Of a stretch of 64,000 nt of DNA, positions 1 through 7,705 are shown one piece after another. Each line of letters opens with the position of its first letter. The stretch's first letter is position 1. The stretch comes from Chryseobacterium formosum (GTDB lineage: Bacteria; Bacteroidota; Bacteroidia; Flavobacteriales; Weeksellaceae). The translations under genes and the position numbers were made by a program. The notes under the pieces were generated by a model. It was not told where the DNA came from and made no database searches. It saw nothing but the letters and a program-made list of their open reading frames with translations. The stretch lies in assembly GCF_026460885.1 (NCBI RefSeq), contig NZ_JAOVZW010000001.1:186001-250000 (forward strand), written 5' to 3'.

Positions 1-1
1 T

Positions 2-349
2 TCAGATCAATCAGCTCCAAAAAAATTCTACGCAACTGCAAAATCCACAGGTGAAGTTACTTTCAGAAGCCTTAGCAAGGAGATTGCCGGAGCCTCTACT
101 ACGGTAAGTGACACCGATGTTTTAGCAGTTTTAAATGATTTAAGCAAAGCTCTTGCAAAGCATCTTTCGGAAGGAAGAATTGTGAGGTTCGGCGATTTTG
201 GTTCTTTCAGTATGCGACTGAGCAGTGAAGGTGCAGAAAGTGCTGAGAAGTTTAATTCGTCTATGATTAAAGCACCCAAAATAACTTTTCGTCCGGGTAT
301 AGATCTTAAGGAAATGCTTGCTATTACGAAGTTTGAAAAAGCTAAGTAA
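2..349 (+). CDS. HU family DNA-binding protein (5' partial)
   Basis: The last 115 residues of a small nucleoid protein of the HU/IHF type; its start lies left of the window. The visible part has a helical first half and the HU core, with the arm-base motif GRIVRFGDFGSF at visible residues 58-69. It ends with a short basic tail and a TAA stop. The N-terminal residues (FYATAKSTGEVTFRSLSKEI) match the longer Bacteroidota HU-like variants rather than the 90-residue E. coli form. Members bend and compact DNA. The downstream region holds several hairpins, the last of which lies between this gene and a convergent gene. Family assignment is good; the exact role is inferred. Confidence 0.85.
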   Translation, partial: SDQSAPKKFYATAKSTGEVTFRSLSKEIAGASTTVSDTDVLAVLNDLSKALAKHLSEGRIVRFGDFGSFSMRLSSEGAESAEKFNSSMIKAPKITFRPGIDLKEMLAITKFEKAK

Positions 350-363
350 GGAAAAATAAATTC

Positions 364-414
364 CTCGCCAGTAATTTTAAACTCCTTACTGAGCAATTTA
401 AAATTACTGGCGAG
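364..414. repeat. Perfect 18-bp inverted repeat downstream of the HU gene
   Basis: Arms at 364-381 and 397-414 are exact reverse complements, separated by 15 bases. There is no T-run directly after it, so it may be an mRNA 3'-end stabiliser or REP-like hairpin rather than a classical terminator. It is the first of four hairpins between 364 and 580. Confidence 0.7.
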
Positions 415-424
415 CATTTATCAG

Positions 425-466
425 AATGCAGGCGAGGACTTTGGTAACTCCCCGCCTGCATTTTTT
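425..466 (+). terminator. GC-rich hairpin followed by a T-run
   Basis: Arms AATGCAGGCG (425-434) and CGCCTGCATT (453-462) pair, and the right arm runs directly into six T's. This is the form expected of a rho-independent terminator for the plus-strand HU gene. Confidence 0.65.
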
Positions 467-506
467 AAAAGCTCCCTTGGATTTGTGTAAATCCAAGGGA
501 GCTTTT
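467..506. terminator. Perfect 18-bp stem with a four-base loop
   Basis: Arms 467-484 and 489-506 are exact reverse complements around the loop GTGT. The stem opens with AAAA and closes with TTTT, so it can act as a terminator in both directions. Confidence 0.7.
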
Positions 507-550
507 GGTATAATCGTCTAAAGGATTATGGAATAGCACTATAGCAAACT

Positions 551-580
551 AAAAACACGCAGAAAATTCTGCGGGTTTTT
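551..580. terminator. Bidirectional terminator between convergent genes
   Basis: CGCAGAA (558-564) pairs with TTCTGCG (567-573). A-rich bases lie before it and T-rich bases after it, making a symmetric terminator between the plus-strand HU gene and the minus-strand gene ending at 611. Confidence 0.7.
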
Positions 581-610
581 AATAGTTTGAAAGTAGAAAA
601 TATTTTATTT

Positions 611-2044
611 TTATTTGACGGGGTTTTGTCTTTCCCAATCTTTCCAAGAGTTTTTATCTCCTGTTAGCCATTTCATATATGTAGAAATAATAATTCCGGA
701 AATTATTTCTCTTCCGTATTCTCTATTTCCTATATCTCCTCTATCGTTAAAATATTTAAGTAATCTTGATCCTCCATTTATTCCCCATTTATTTCTGATC
801 CACATTCCAAGTCCACCCATATGTCCATTAAAATCAAAAGTATCTTTAGCGTTTTTCAAATCTTTTTTTATCTCAAAATTTAAGATTTTATCCAATTCGA
901 TCATACAGTCATGCAAGTTTTTAGGAATATAAATACCATCTATTTTATCTAATTTTAATCTTTTATTAAATTCTTGCTTTTTTCGTTGCTGTTCTTTAAT
1001 GGTTTCTTGTTCCGCAATTTTATCATCAAAATCTCTATATCCTCCCCAAAAATATTCGAAATAATACTTTTCTGATTCTTTAGGAATAAAATCTGCCTTA
1101 AAGACTGTATTTTTAATGTATTCTCCAATTTGTTTTTTAATAAATATATTGTCACAATCAAATTTTTCAATTTCAAATTTTCCATTGTGATCTAAGTATC
1201 CTGATAACTCAATCTTATGTAAACTGTAACTATTTCGTTCATTTAGAGGAATATACTTTAAATTTGAAAATTTACTTATTGTTGCTGATAATTTTTCATC
1301 ATTGGTTTGATTTTGAAAATCATTAATACTTTTATATGCTCCCTGAAAACTTCTAACATAGCTTTCCTTTCTCTCATAGTCTTTTATTTGAGGATATAAA
1401 GAATCAAAATCAAGTTTTGTTTTTATTATTTCATTGCTACCCAAATCAAATAATGTGATTTTTTTTCTTGCATCAATTACATGAATTGTATCGTTTTTAT
1501 TATAAATAAAATTTTTTCTGAGATACCTTTCTTTTTCATCAGTACCTCTTTTATATACTGTTAAGCTGTAATTACTTCTTTTACCATCATATATTAATAA
1601 ACGATTGTCATAAAATAAATCACATTTCTCTTGATTTCTATTACAGTTAATAAATTCTTCCACATCGTATTCTTTTATTAATTTGCCATCCACATAATAA
1701 ACTATACTTTTATCATTATTTATTGGAAATCTATTTAAATAAATAATTTTCCTGCCGTCTTTACTTAATGCTACAAATTGAAAATGACCTATTGCTTCAG
1801 ACACATTAAATGATCTATTAATTGTATATAATATCGAGTCTTCAGATTGTTGCTTTTGTTCATTGTAAACCCTCTTCACACCGGTAGATTTTCCTCTAAA
1901 ACCATAACTATTCCCTTCGTAAGATGTAGATTTTAATCTATATTCACCATCGTATGACGTTGTTATAGAAACTACTTGTGATTTCAAAAACAGTAATAAC
2001 AAATTAATAAATAGGAAGATTGATTTTAATACTATTGATTTCAT
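611..2044 (-). CDS. Secreted protein with DUF6794-like C-terminus, function unknown
   Basis: 477 residues beginning with a hydrophobic signal segment (residues about 8-25), so probably exported. The middle is rich in Tyr, Asn and Lys and suggests beta-structure (for example DGRKIIYLNRFPI), but I recognise no named domain there. The last ~100 residues, from about IPKNLHDCMIELDKIL through GGLGMWIRNKWGINGGSRL, resemble the DUF6794 family, which is found in many bacteria at protein C-termini and has no assigned function. A hairpin at 2061-2082 separates it from the upstream gene, so it is probably transcribed alone. The very low GC of the gene fits an accessory origin, which is inference. Confidence 0.65.
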   Translation of the reverse strand: MKSIVLKSIFLFINLLLLFLKSQVVSITTSYDGEYRLKSTSYEGNSYGFRGKSTGVKRVYNEQKQQSEDSILYTINRSFNVSEAIGHFQFVALSKDGRKIIYLNRFPINNDKSIVYYVDGKLIKEYDVEEFINCNRNQEKCDLFYDNRLLIYDGKRSNYSLTVYKRGTDEKERYLRKNFIYNKNDTIHVIDARKKITLFDLGSNEIIKTKLDFDSLYPQIKDYERKESYVRSFQGAYKSINDFQNQTNDEKLSATISKFSNLKYIPLNERNSYSLHKIELSGYLDHNGKFEIEKFDCDNIFIKKQIGEYIKNTVFKADFIPKESEKYYFEYFWGGYRDFDDKIAEQETIKEQQRKKQEFNKRLKLDKIDGIYIPKNLHDCMIELDKILNFEIKKDLKNAKDTFDFNGHMGGLGMWIRNKWGINGGSRLLKYFNDRGDIGNREYGREIISGIIISTYMKWLTGDKNSWKDWERQNPVK

Positions 2045-2060
2045 ATTTATGATATTAATA

Positions 2061-2082
2061 AAACCACCAAAGCGGTGGCTTT
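2061..2082 (-). terminator. Terminator of the DUF6705-like gene
   Basis: On the minus strand CCACC pairs with GGTGG around GCTTT, with flanking A and T bases extending the stem and T's following. It lies just after the stop of the gene at 2086. Confidence 0.6.
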
Positions 2083-2085
2083 ATC

Positions 2086-2649
2086 TTATTGTTTTGTTAA
2101 AATAATATTCTTTGGCAATGGCTGTGGAAAAGGATTAGCATTGTAATATGGACAGTCTGGGGTTATAATATCCGTCCAATCAGAAAATGTAAATTTCATT
2201 TCAGTTTTTGTATAATTTGTGAAACTTATCATAATAATTCCAATCATATCACAAATATCGGAATCAAAATATTTTAAAGAATATTTTGTACTTAATGATG
2301 AAAATATTTTCCCGCCTTCTATTTTAGCATTATCATCAGAAACAGTGGTATTATCAAATAATACTTGTCCATTGGAATTTGTCACTTTAAATTTACCAAT
2401 TAATACATCCATATGATATGGATTATTTTCTAAATGTGTGAATTGTCGTGTAATCTTTTTTAATGTTAGAGAAAATGTTTTACCGTTCCAAACTCCTTTC
2501 CAAGTACCTTCATATTGAGGTAGCTCATTGTCTAAATCTTTAACATAAGAATTTGATGGAATTTGATCATAAGTCCGTAAAGGTAAAATTTGTGCATTAC
2601 AAGAAAATATTGTTACAAATAAAACAAAAATTAAAAATGTATTTTTCAT
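2086..2649 (-). CDS. DUF6705-like lipoprotein, function unknown
   Basis: 187 residues. The N-terminus is a lipoprotein signal with the lipid-attachment cysteine at residue 17 (VTIFSC). The body has the pattern EGTWKGVWNGKTFSLTLKK, which matches small Chryseobacterium lipoproteins of the DUF6705 type, probably a beta-barrel-like fold by analogy with lipocalin-like families. No function is known. It lies 17 bases after the stop of the JAMM-like lipoprotein gene on the same strand, so the two are likely co-transcribed. Family assignment is from memory of the pattern and moderately sure. Confidence 0.65.
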   Translation of the reverse strand: MKNTFLIFVLFVTIFSCNAQILPLRTYDQIPSNSYVKDLDNELPQYEGTWKGVWNGKTFSLTLKKITRQFTHLENNPYHMDVLIGKFKVTNSNGQVLFDNTTVSDDNAKIEGGKIFSSLSTKYSLKYFDSDICDMIGIIMISFTNYTKTEMKFTFSDWTDIITPDCPYYNANPFPQPLPKNIILTKQ

Positions 2650-2666
2650 AAGTTTTAGTTTTTAAA

Positions 2667-4181
2667 TTATAAAGGACATGGCGTCTTAGTTCCATTTGTG
2701 TTAAGTTTAGAAGCTTTACCTGTATTTTTTTCTACATAATAAACTTCTAAACCAACCGTTTTCACACTTTCTTTCAAAAAGCGTGGAAACAATTTCTCAA
2801 CATCGTTTTGATTAAAGCTTCCATCTTCCTTTTGAATCTTTTGAAATTCTGTTAGATACCAACTTTTCCAATTATCAATTTGAGATGTACCTATAGTAAA
2901 ATTTCCTGTCCCGGAATATTGCAACATGTAATTCCCTTCAGAAGTGACAACCATACTATATGCATCTCCAACACTTCCGTGCAAATAGGCATTTGCCACA
3001 CAGCTTGTAAGAAACGTAGCTACATCAGCCGGAGAGAAAATCTTAACAGTTGCTTCAGTAGCAGTATCATTAGTATGTGAGTGTATAAATCCGAAGTATT
3101 GGTTACCTGGTGGTAATACGACGTTATGTGTTCCAGGGGCATTATCCATAAATTCATAATGAGTTTCAGTTGCGCCCGCTGTAGTAGGATAACCTGCAGC
3201 ATATCCTATTTCATGATCATAAGCAAAAACTTTCGGCTTATCTATAGAATCTACTTTTGCTTTAAAATTTGCATCTGAAAACCTAGCTTTTATTTTAGCA
3301 CACGGGTTGTTTCTTGTTGGCAAATTCGGATCTGTCGGCATTCCAACAACACAGCCATTCGGGTCTACAATTCCCACTTGTGTAGGATCTGTAGGTGCTT
3401 GTATACATTGTACAGGGGTATTATTATCCGGACAATCTGGGCATTCACCTCCGCCTCCTCCGCCTCCATTAATAGGAGTTGGTGTAGGCATAATCGTAGC
3501 AGGTTCTTCTCCAAAGCAATCATACAGAACAATGCTTCCCCAATAAGCGGCCCCAAATTCACCAGCATAAGCACATGGTTCTCCCGGTTCATGAAGATTA
3601 TCTTTACATTTCACAGGATAGGAATAGTAATGCGGAATACAAAGCTGTTTTTGGCTGAGTGAAGAAAGATTGACACCAGCCAATTCTGTTATCTGCTCTT
3701 TATTTTTATAATTTACATATTCTCTGTTGGCAATTTTGGCTTTATCTGCTTCTGTAAGATTCAAAACAATATGAAATACTTTGTAGCTCCCATCCGGATT
3801 TGGAGTTAAAAGAAGATTTTCTACAGGTGCATTGATAGGAGCATTGTCTCGAATAATGCTAAAAGTATATGTGTGAAAATCGGGACCGTTTTCCATATAG
3901 ATTACTTCATCAGTATCAATGGTAATTCCGTTTCCTACATTTACAAGTTTTCCCTGAATATTTAGCTCTTGTTTCTCTACTTCTTTTTCCGCTTTTTGCA
4001 GTTCGAGTAAAAGTTTGGCTTTGTGCTTCGCATCATTTAAAGAAATCCTCTTCGAAGTAAGCTGAAATTTTGAGCTGTTGTTGTACGTTTCCTGTTCCTG
4101 GAAATGGTCTGTCCTACAGGAGTAGATAGTAATTGTCACCAAAAGAATCAGGCAGAGCCTGAGAAATAAATTTTTCTTCAT
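2667..4181 (-). CDS. Lipoprotein with JAMM/JAB-like metalloprotease motif
   Basis: 504 residues with a lipoprotein signal; the acylated cysteine is residue 22 (TIYSC). Residues about 50-200 hold a charged helical region. A Pro/Thr/Gly linker with seven consecutive glycines lies near residue 240. In the C-terminal third there is H367-S-H369, then S383-P-A-D386, an arrangement like the JAMM zinc motif (HxH...SxxD) but with 13 rather than the usual 7 residues between the second His and the Ser. DHEIGYAAGY upstream could supply the acidic residue. It may be a surface-anchored peptidase or deubiquitinase-fold protein; activity is not established. It heads a transcript with the DUF6705-like gene. 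Confidence 0.6.
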   Translation of the reverse strand: MKKNLFLRLCLILLVTITIYSCRTDHFQEQETYNNSSKFQLTSKRISLNDAKHKAKLLLELQKAEKEVEKQELNIQGKLVNVGNGITIDTDEVIYMENGPDFHTYTFSIIRDNAPINAPVENLLLTPNPDGSYKVFHIVLNLTEADKAKIANREYVNYKNKEQITELAGVNLSSLSQKQLCIPHYYSYPVKCKDNLHEPGEPCAYAGEFGAAYWGSIVLYDCFGEEPATIMPTPTPINGGGGGGGECPDCPDNNTPVQCIQAPTDPTQVGIVDPNGCVVGMPTDPNLPTRNNPCAKIKARFSDANFKAKVDSIDKPKVFAYDHEIGYAAGYPTTAGATETHYEFMDNAPGTHNVVLPPGNQYFGFIHSHTNDTATEATVKIFSPADVATFLTSCVANAYLHGSVGDAYSMVVTSEGNYMLQYSGTGNFTIGTSQIDNWKSWYLTEFQKIQKEDGSFNQNDVEKLFPRFLKESVKTVGLEVYYVEKNTGKASKLNTNGTKTPCPL

Positions 4182-4300
4182 AGATCATTTGTTTTTAATG
4201 GGTTAAAAATATAAAAAATTTGTAACTCCACAAATATGTGATAAATAATTTAAACTGCAATGCCCTATTTTTGATGCACGATTCTTTTAGAAAAAAAAAT

Positions 4301-4308
4301 TATATTTG
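4301..4308 (+). promoter_or_regulatory. Bacteroidota -7 promoter element for the XRE regulator
   Basis: TATATTTG fits TAnnTTTG and lies 22 bases before the ATG at 4331. This supports the downstream start over the in-frame ATG at 4238, which would be upstream of the promoter. Confidence 0.5.
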
Positions 4309-4330
4309 CTCTACTCAAAAAAGGTTATCC

Positions 4331-4720
4331 ATGAATACAAGCATAGGCAAAAGAATAAGATCATACAGAGAAGAAAGAGGTTTTTCTCAGGAAGAGCTTG
4401 CAGAAAAACTGCATATCTCACGCTCTACTTATCAACGCATCGAAAACGGCGAAACCAATTCATGGATTAATCATATTGAAAACATCTGTACTTCACTTGA
4501 TGTAGAACTGGATGATATTCTAAAACCGGAAGAAGGTTATACGCAAATAAATAAGGAAAACACATCGAATGAAAACTCAAGTAATAATATGATTCAAAAT
4601 CAAACCAATAACTACAATGGTTCTGATAAACTTACAGAAAGTCTTCTGGATCAAATTACTTTTCTTAAAGAAGAAAACCAAAGGCTGAGAAAAGAAATAG
4701 AACAGCTAAAGAATATATAA
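4331..4720 (+). CDS. XRE-family helix-turn-helix regulator
   Basis: 129 residues from the ATG at 4331. Residues about 5-60 form an HTH_XRE domain (GKRIRSYREERGFSQEELAE, then the recognition helix around SRSTYQRIENGE). The tail is Asn/Gln-rich and ends in a coiled coil (LLDQITFLKEENQRLRKEIEQLK) likely to mediate dimerisation. An in-frame ATG at 4238 would add 31 residues lacking the family pattern and would precede a promoter-like element, so I prefer 4331. It is divergent from the lipoprotein genes to its left, which it may control; that is inference. A strong terminator follows immediately. Confidence 0.8.
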   Translation: MNTSIGKRIRSYREERGFSQEELAEKLHISRSTYQRIENGETNSWINHIENICTSLDVELDDILKPEEGYTQINKENTSNENSSNNMIQNQTNNYNGSDKLTESLLDQITFLKEENQRLRKEIEQLKNI

Positions 4721-4757
4721 ACACAATGCCCGAAGATACTCTTTGGGCATTGTGTTT
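4719..4757 (+). terminator. Terminator of the XRE gene
   Basis: AAACACAATGCCC (4719-4731) and GGGCATTGTGTTT (4745-4757) are exact reverse complements around a 13-base loop. The stem begins inside the stop codon. Confidence 0.75.
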
Positions 4758-4784
4758 ATATTGACTGAATACAATTGACACTTC

Positions 4785-4858
4785 TGTCATTCTGACGAAT
4801 GAAGAATCTCACGTATGGCTTAGATTCTTCATTTCACTGCGTTACATTCAGAATGACA
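4785..4858. repeat. REP-like imperfect hairpin repeat (GTCATTC type)
   Basis: The left arm at 4785-4808 starts TGTCATTCTGACGAATGAAG. The right arm at 4823-4858 ends CAGAATGACA and matches it in reverse complement, apart from a 12-base insertion. A related perfect element with the same GTCATTC ends lies at 26648-26716, indicating a dispersed repeat family. Confidence 0.65.
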
Positions 4859-4925
4859 AAGTCATAATAAATAAGAAGCAGGATTAGTATAAAATTGTAT
4901 ATAATTACTTTATTTAAATTAAAAG

Positions 4926-6767
4926 CTATTTCACTTCAATAAAATTATCTTCAGGATTCACATCAGCCAATCTTTCGCTGAAATCTATTCCTAAAGCATT
5001 TATTTGAGATTTATTATAAGGAATGGTAAACGTGTATTCTTTCTGCGCCCACGGCCAGTATTTTAAAGTGGTAAATTCCCCGAAAGCATCTTTGGTTTTC
5101 CAGTTATGCGTCATATTTAACGGAATCTGATAATTCACTATTTTTTTATCTGCAGTAATCACAGAGAAATCAATCGGCATCGGAACTTGACCGTTGTTGA
5201 TCAAAGTTATCGTTGTTGATTTTTCGCCGTACTGAACATCTTTGATTCCGTAATCGATGGTTTTAGTCGTATTGATCCAATAATGATGAAACCATTTCAA
5301 ATCCATCCCTGAAACTTTCTGTGCGATATGTAAGAAATCCCTGTCTGTAGGATGTTTCATGCTCCATTCTCTGAAATATTCAGTCATGATTTTAGACAAA
5401 TTTTCTTCTCCAACAATGTAACCCAACTGCACCAAGTATAATTCTCCTTTCACATAACTTGCGTAAGAATATGCCGTTCCGTTATCATGATGATCGCCTA
5501 ACCAAACTGCAGGCTCTTCAATTCCTTTTTTGATAAACTTTCTGTACGCATCTACTTTTTCAACGAAAGCATTCGGTCTGTTATCTTTTGGTGGAAACAA
5601 CTGATGCATCACGTAACTTTCAGCATAACTTGTAAAACCTTCATCCATCCACGGTCTTGTCGGTTCGTTGGTTGCCAACATTTGCTGATACCAAGAGTGC
5701 GAACCTTCGTGAGCCATTAATCCCATTAAATCTTCAATATTTTTTGCTTCTCCCAAAATCATGGTACACATTCCGTATTCCATTCCGCCATCTCCACCTT
5801 GAATGAAAGCATAAGAAGGATAAGCATATTTCCCAAATTTAGAATTCATAATCTGGAAATATTTTGTTGCATAAGGTTTTGCTTCACCCCAAGCTTTTGT
5901 TTTATCATTTTTCTGATACACAAAATATAGTTTCGGACCTTGAGGAACATCAAAACTTTCTACCGAATAATCTCGGTCTGCAGCCCAAGCAAAATCGAGC
6001 ATGTTTTTAGCTTTCCATTTCCAGATTGCTTTATTTTGGTCGGTTTTAATCTGCGCTGAAGCATCATATCCTTTTACTTCTTTTGGATTTAAAAGTGTCC
6101 CTCCTGCTCCGACAACATAATCTTTATTGATTTTAATCGTAACATCAAAGTCTGCAAACGGCGCATGAAATTCTCTTCCCACGTAATCGAAAGTCGCCCA
6201 TCCGTCATAATCGTATTCTGCAATTTTAGGATACCATTGCGTCATCGTCATATCAACACCTTCACGGTTATTTCTTCCTGCTCTTCTGATTTGCTGAGGA
6301 ATTACAGCATCCCATTCCATTGTGAAAGTTGTTTTTGAACGCGCTTTAATCGGTTTATCTAAATATACTTTCATTACGGTTTCCTGAATTTCAAACTTTA
6401 GGTTTTTTCCGTTTTGTTTAATCCAGTGAATATTTTGCGCACCTTCTTCGTTTTTTGGAATAGAAGCCAATCTTGAAATTCCGTCTTTCTGTAATCTTGA
6501 ATCGCCGTTTTTTCCCTGACTTGCTACTCTTTGATCCATCATAGAATTAGGTTTAAATGCATTCCAGTATAGATGAAAGTATACAACATTAAGTTCGTCG
6601 GGCGAATTATTTTTATATTTTAAGGTTTGAGTTCCCTGATAAGTAAATTCTTCTGCATTGACGTCGATATCCATTTTATATTGTGCAGCCTGCTGATAAT
6701 AGGCTTTTTGTTGAGCCTGAAACTGAGAAATAACAAACACACAAAGGATGATTAACGATTTTTTCAT
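4926..6767 (-). CDS. M1 family zinc metallopeptidase
   Basis: 613 residues with an N-terminal signal peptide ending near residue 19, so exported to the periplasm or cell surface. The zinc motif HEGSH is at residues 353-357 and the third ligand Glu comes 18 residues later in DEGFTSYAE, the HExxH-18-E pattern of gluzincins. GGMEYGM just upstream corresponds to the exopeptidase GxMEN motif of M1 aminopeptidases. Length and order fit Bacteroidota M1 peptidases with an N-terminal beta domain and a short C-terminal Ig-like domain. Members remove N-terminal amino acids from peptides. It stands alone, with a REP-like hairpin beyond its 3' end. Confidence 0.92.
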   Translation of the reverse strand: MKKSLIILCVFVISQFQAQQKAYYQQAAQYKMDIDVNAEEFTYQGTQTLKYKNNSPDELNVVYFHLYWNAFKPNSMMDQRVASQGKNGDSRLQKDGISRLASIPKNEEGAQNIHWIKQNGKNLKFEIQETVMKVYLDKPIKARSKTTFTMEWDAVIPQQIRRAGRNNREGVDMTMTQWYPKIAEYDYDGWATFDYVGREFHAPFADFDVTIKINKDYVVGAGGTLLNPKEVKGYDASAQIKTDQNKAIWKWKAKNMLDFAWAADRDYSVESFDVPQGPKLYFVYQKNDKTKAWGEAKPYATKYFQIMNSKFGKYAYPSYAFIQGGDGGMEYGMCTMILGEAKNIEDLMGLMAHEGSHSWYQQMLATNEPTRPWMDEGFTSYAESYVMHQLFPPKDNRPNAFVEKVDAYRKFIKKGIEEPAVWLGDHHDNGTAYSYASYVKGELYLVQLGYIVGEENLSKIMTEYFREWSMKHPTDRDFLHIAQKVSGMDLKWFHHYWINTTKTIDYGIKDVQYGEKSTTITLINNGQVPMPIDFSVITADKKIVNYQIPLNMTHNWKTKDAFGEFTTLKYWPWAQKEYTFTIPYNKSQINALGIDFSERLADVNPEDNFIEVK

Positions 6768-6887
6768 TGATAAATTTTATTTGTATAAAGGTAGGTAATT
6801 TTTGAAAAAGCCTCAAATACGGAATGTTGATGAGGTTTTTCCGTTGAGATTTAGATACAGATTTTATGTTCTGGTTAAATAAGATCC

Positions 6888-6914
6888 CCACAGATTTCAC
6901 TGATTTTCACAGAT
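6888..6914. repeat. CACAGATTT-type repeat, left copy flanking the DinB-like gene
   Basis: This 27-base stretch matches 7531-7557 at 23 of 27 positions in the same orientation, including the shared end GATTTTCACAGAT. The two copies bracket the DinB-like gene. Confidence 0.55.
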
Positions 6915-7017
6915 GATTGTGTATAAGAACATGTGCAATCTTGAGAGTATTTAAACACAAATTTCACAACAATAAACACTACTAATTTGTATCATTCGTG
7001 AAAAATATTGGTGCTTA

Positions 7018-7491
7018 TTAGTGTTTAAACAAAATCAATTTTTTAATCAAAGTAATCTGACCTAAATGATAATAACAATGCTCAATCATTCCGTCGATAT
7101 TCCTGAGATAAGTATCATATTTTTCATCAACAAAAACTTCCCTCAATTTAGAATCGGACATCTGTTCCAATAATGTTGCGAATTTTCCAGAATCGTTCCA
7201 AAGTTTATTTAAAAGCTCTTCCCATTGTTGTTGAGATTCTATTAATGGAAGATCAAAGCTGAACTGATCTTTAATTTTCAAATCACCGCCTTCAAAAACA
7301 TCGACCAAGCCTGCAATATAATAATCAATATGAAAAGTAAGCATTGCAATTGTATTTAAAGAATCAATTTTTGTTGTTGCCTGTTTCCAAGTGACGTCTG
7401 AAAGCTGATCTTTAAAATTGGTATTGGCAATCCATTTTCCATCCAATACAACTTCACGGAATCTTTTGGCTAATTGTGAGGGTGTGCTCAT
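7018..7491 (-). CDS. DinB-like / DUF1572-like four-helix protein
   Basis: 157 residues from the ATG at 7491. The sequence is all-helical, with histidines spaced as in the DinB superfamily metal site: FHIDYY in the second helix and EHCYYHLGQI near the C-terminus (MIEHCYYHLGQITLIKK). DinB-like proteins include thiol-S-transferases and DNA-damage-induced proteins; the substrate here is unknown. A longer in-frame ATG at 7641 adds 50 residues that run through a degenerate repeat (ENPCNPCETQ), so I reject it. The gene is bracketed by two copies of a CACAGATTT-type repeat. Confidence 0.75.
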   Translation of the reverse strand: MSTPSQLAKRFREVVLDGKWIANTNFKDQLSDVTWKQATTKIDSLNTIAMLTFHIDYYIAGLVDVFEGGDLKIKDQFSFDLPLIESQQQWEELLNKLWNDSGKFATLLEQMSDSKLREVFVDEKYDTYLRNIDGMIEHCYYHLGQITLIKKLILFKH

Positions 7492-7530
7492 TATTTTGTT
7501 TTTTTTAAAGATAACTATTTTTTGAGTTTC

Positions 7531-7557
7531 GCACGGATTGCACGGATTTTCACAGAT
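7531..7557. repeat. CACAGATTT-type repeat, right copy
   Basis: The right-hand partner of 6888-6914 (23 of 27 identical, direct orientation). Similar fragments occur near 16955-16985 and 28500. Confidence 0.55.
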
Positions 7558-7649
7558 TTTTTTTAAGACCAAAAAAATAATTATTGCCACAAATTCACGA
7601 ATGAAACTGTTGTAAGTAACCTTGACAAGGTTGATAGTCATTCAAAAAA

Positions 7650-7682
7650 AATCCTTCAAGTTTTTTGAAACCTTGAAGGATT
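7650..7682 (-). terminator. Terminator of the DUF6909-like gene
   Basis: AATCCTTCAAG (7650-7660) pairs with CTTGAAGGATT (7672-7682). On the minus strand the stem runs into a run of T's, as expected downstream of the gene ending at 7706. Confidence 0.75.
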
Positions 7683-7705
7683 ATGTATCAAACTATAATT
7701 GAAAA

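Noticed and set aside
28..417. Open frame of 129 codons on the minus strand across the HU gene
   Set aside because: It runs antisense to a clear HU-type coding frame and into the hairpin cluster, with no family pattern of its own.
364..506. Hairpin cluster as a tRNA or CRISPR array
   Set aside because: The stems do not form a cloverleaf, and there are no regular direct repeats with spacers; they are separate inverted repeats.
3307..3662. Plus-strand frames opposite the Gly-rich linker of the JAMM-like lipoprotein
   Set aside because: Poly-Pro and Ser-rich readings of a Gly-rich linker; no start signal or family pattern.
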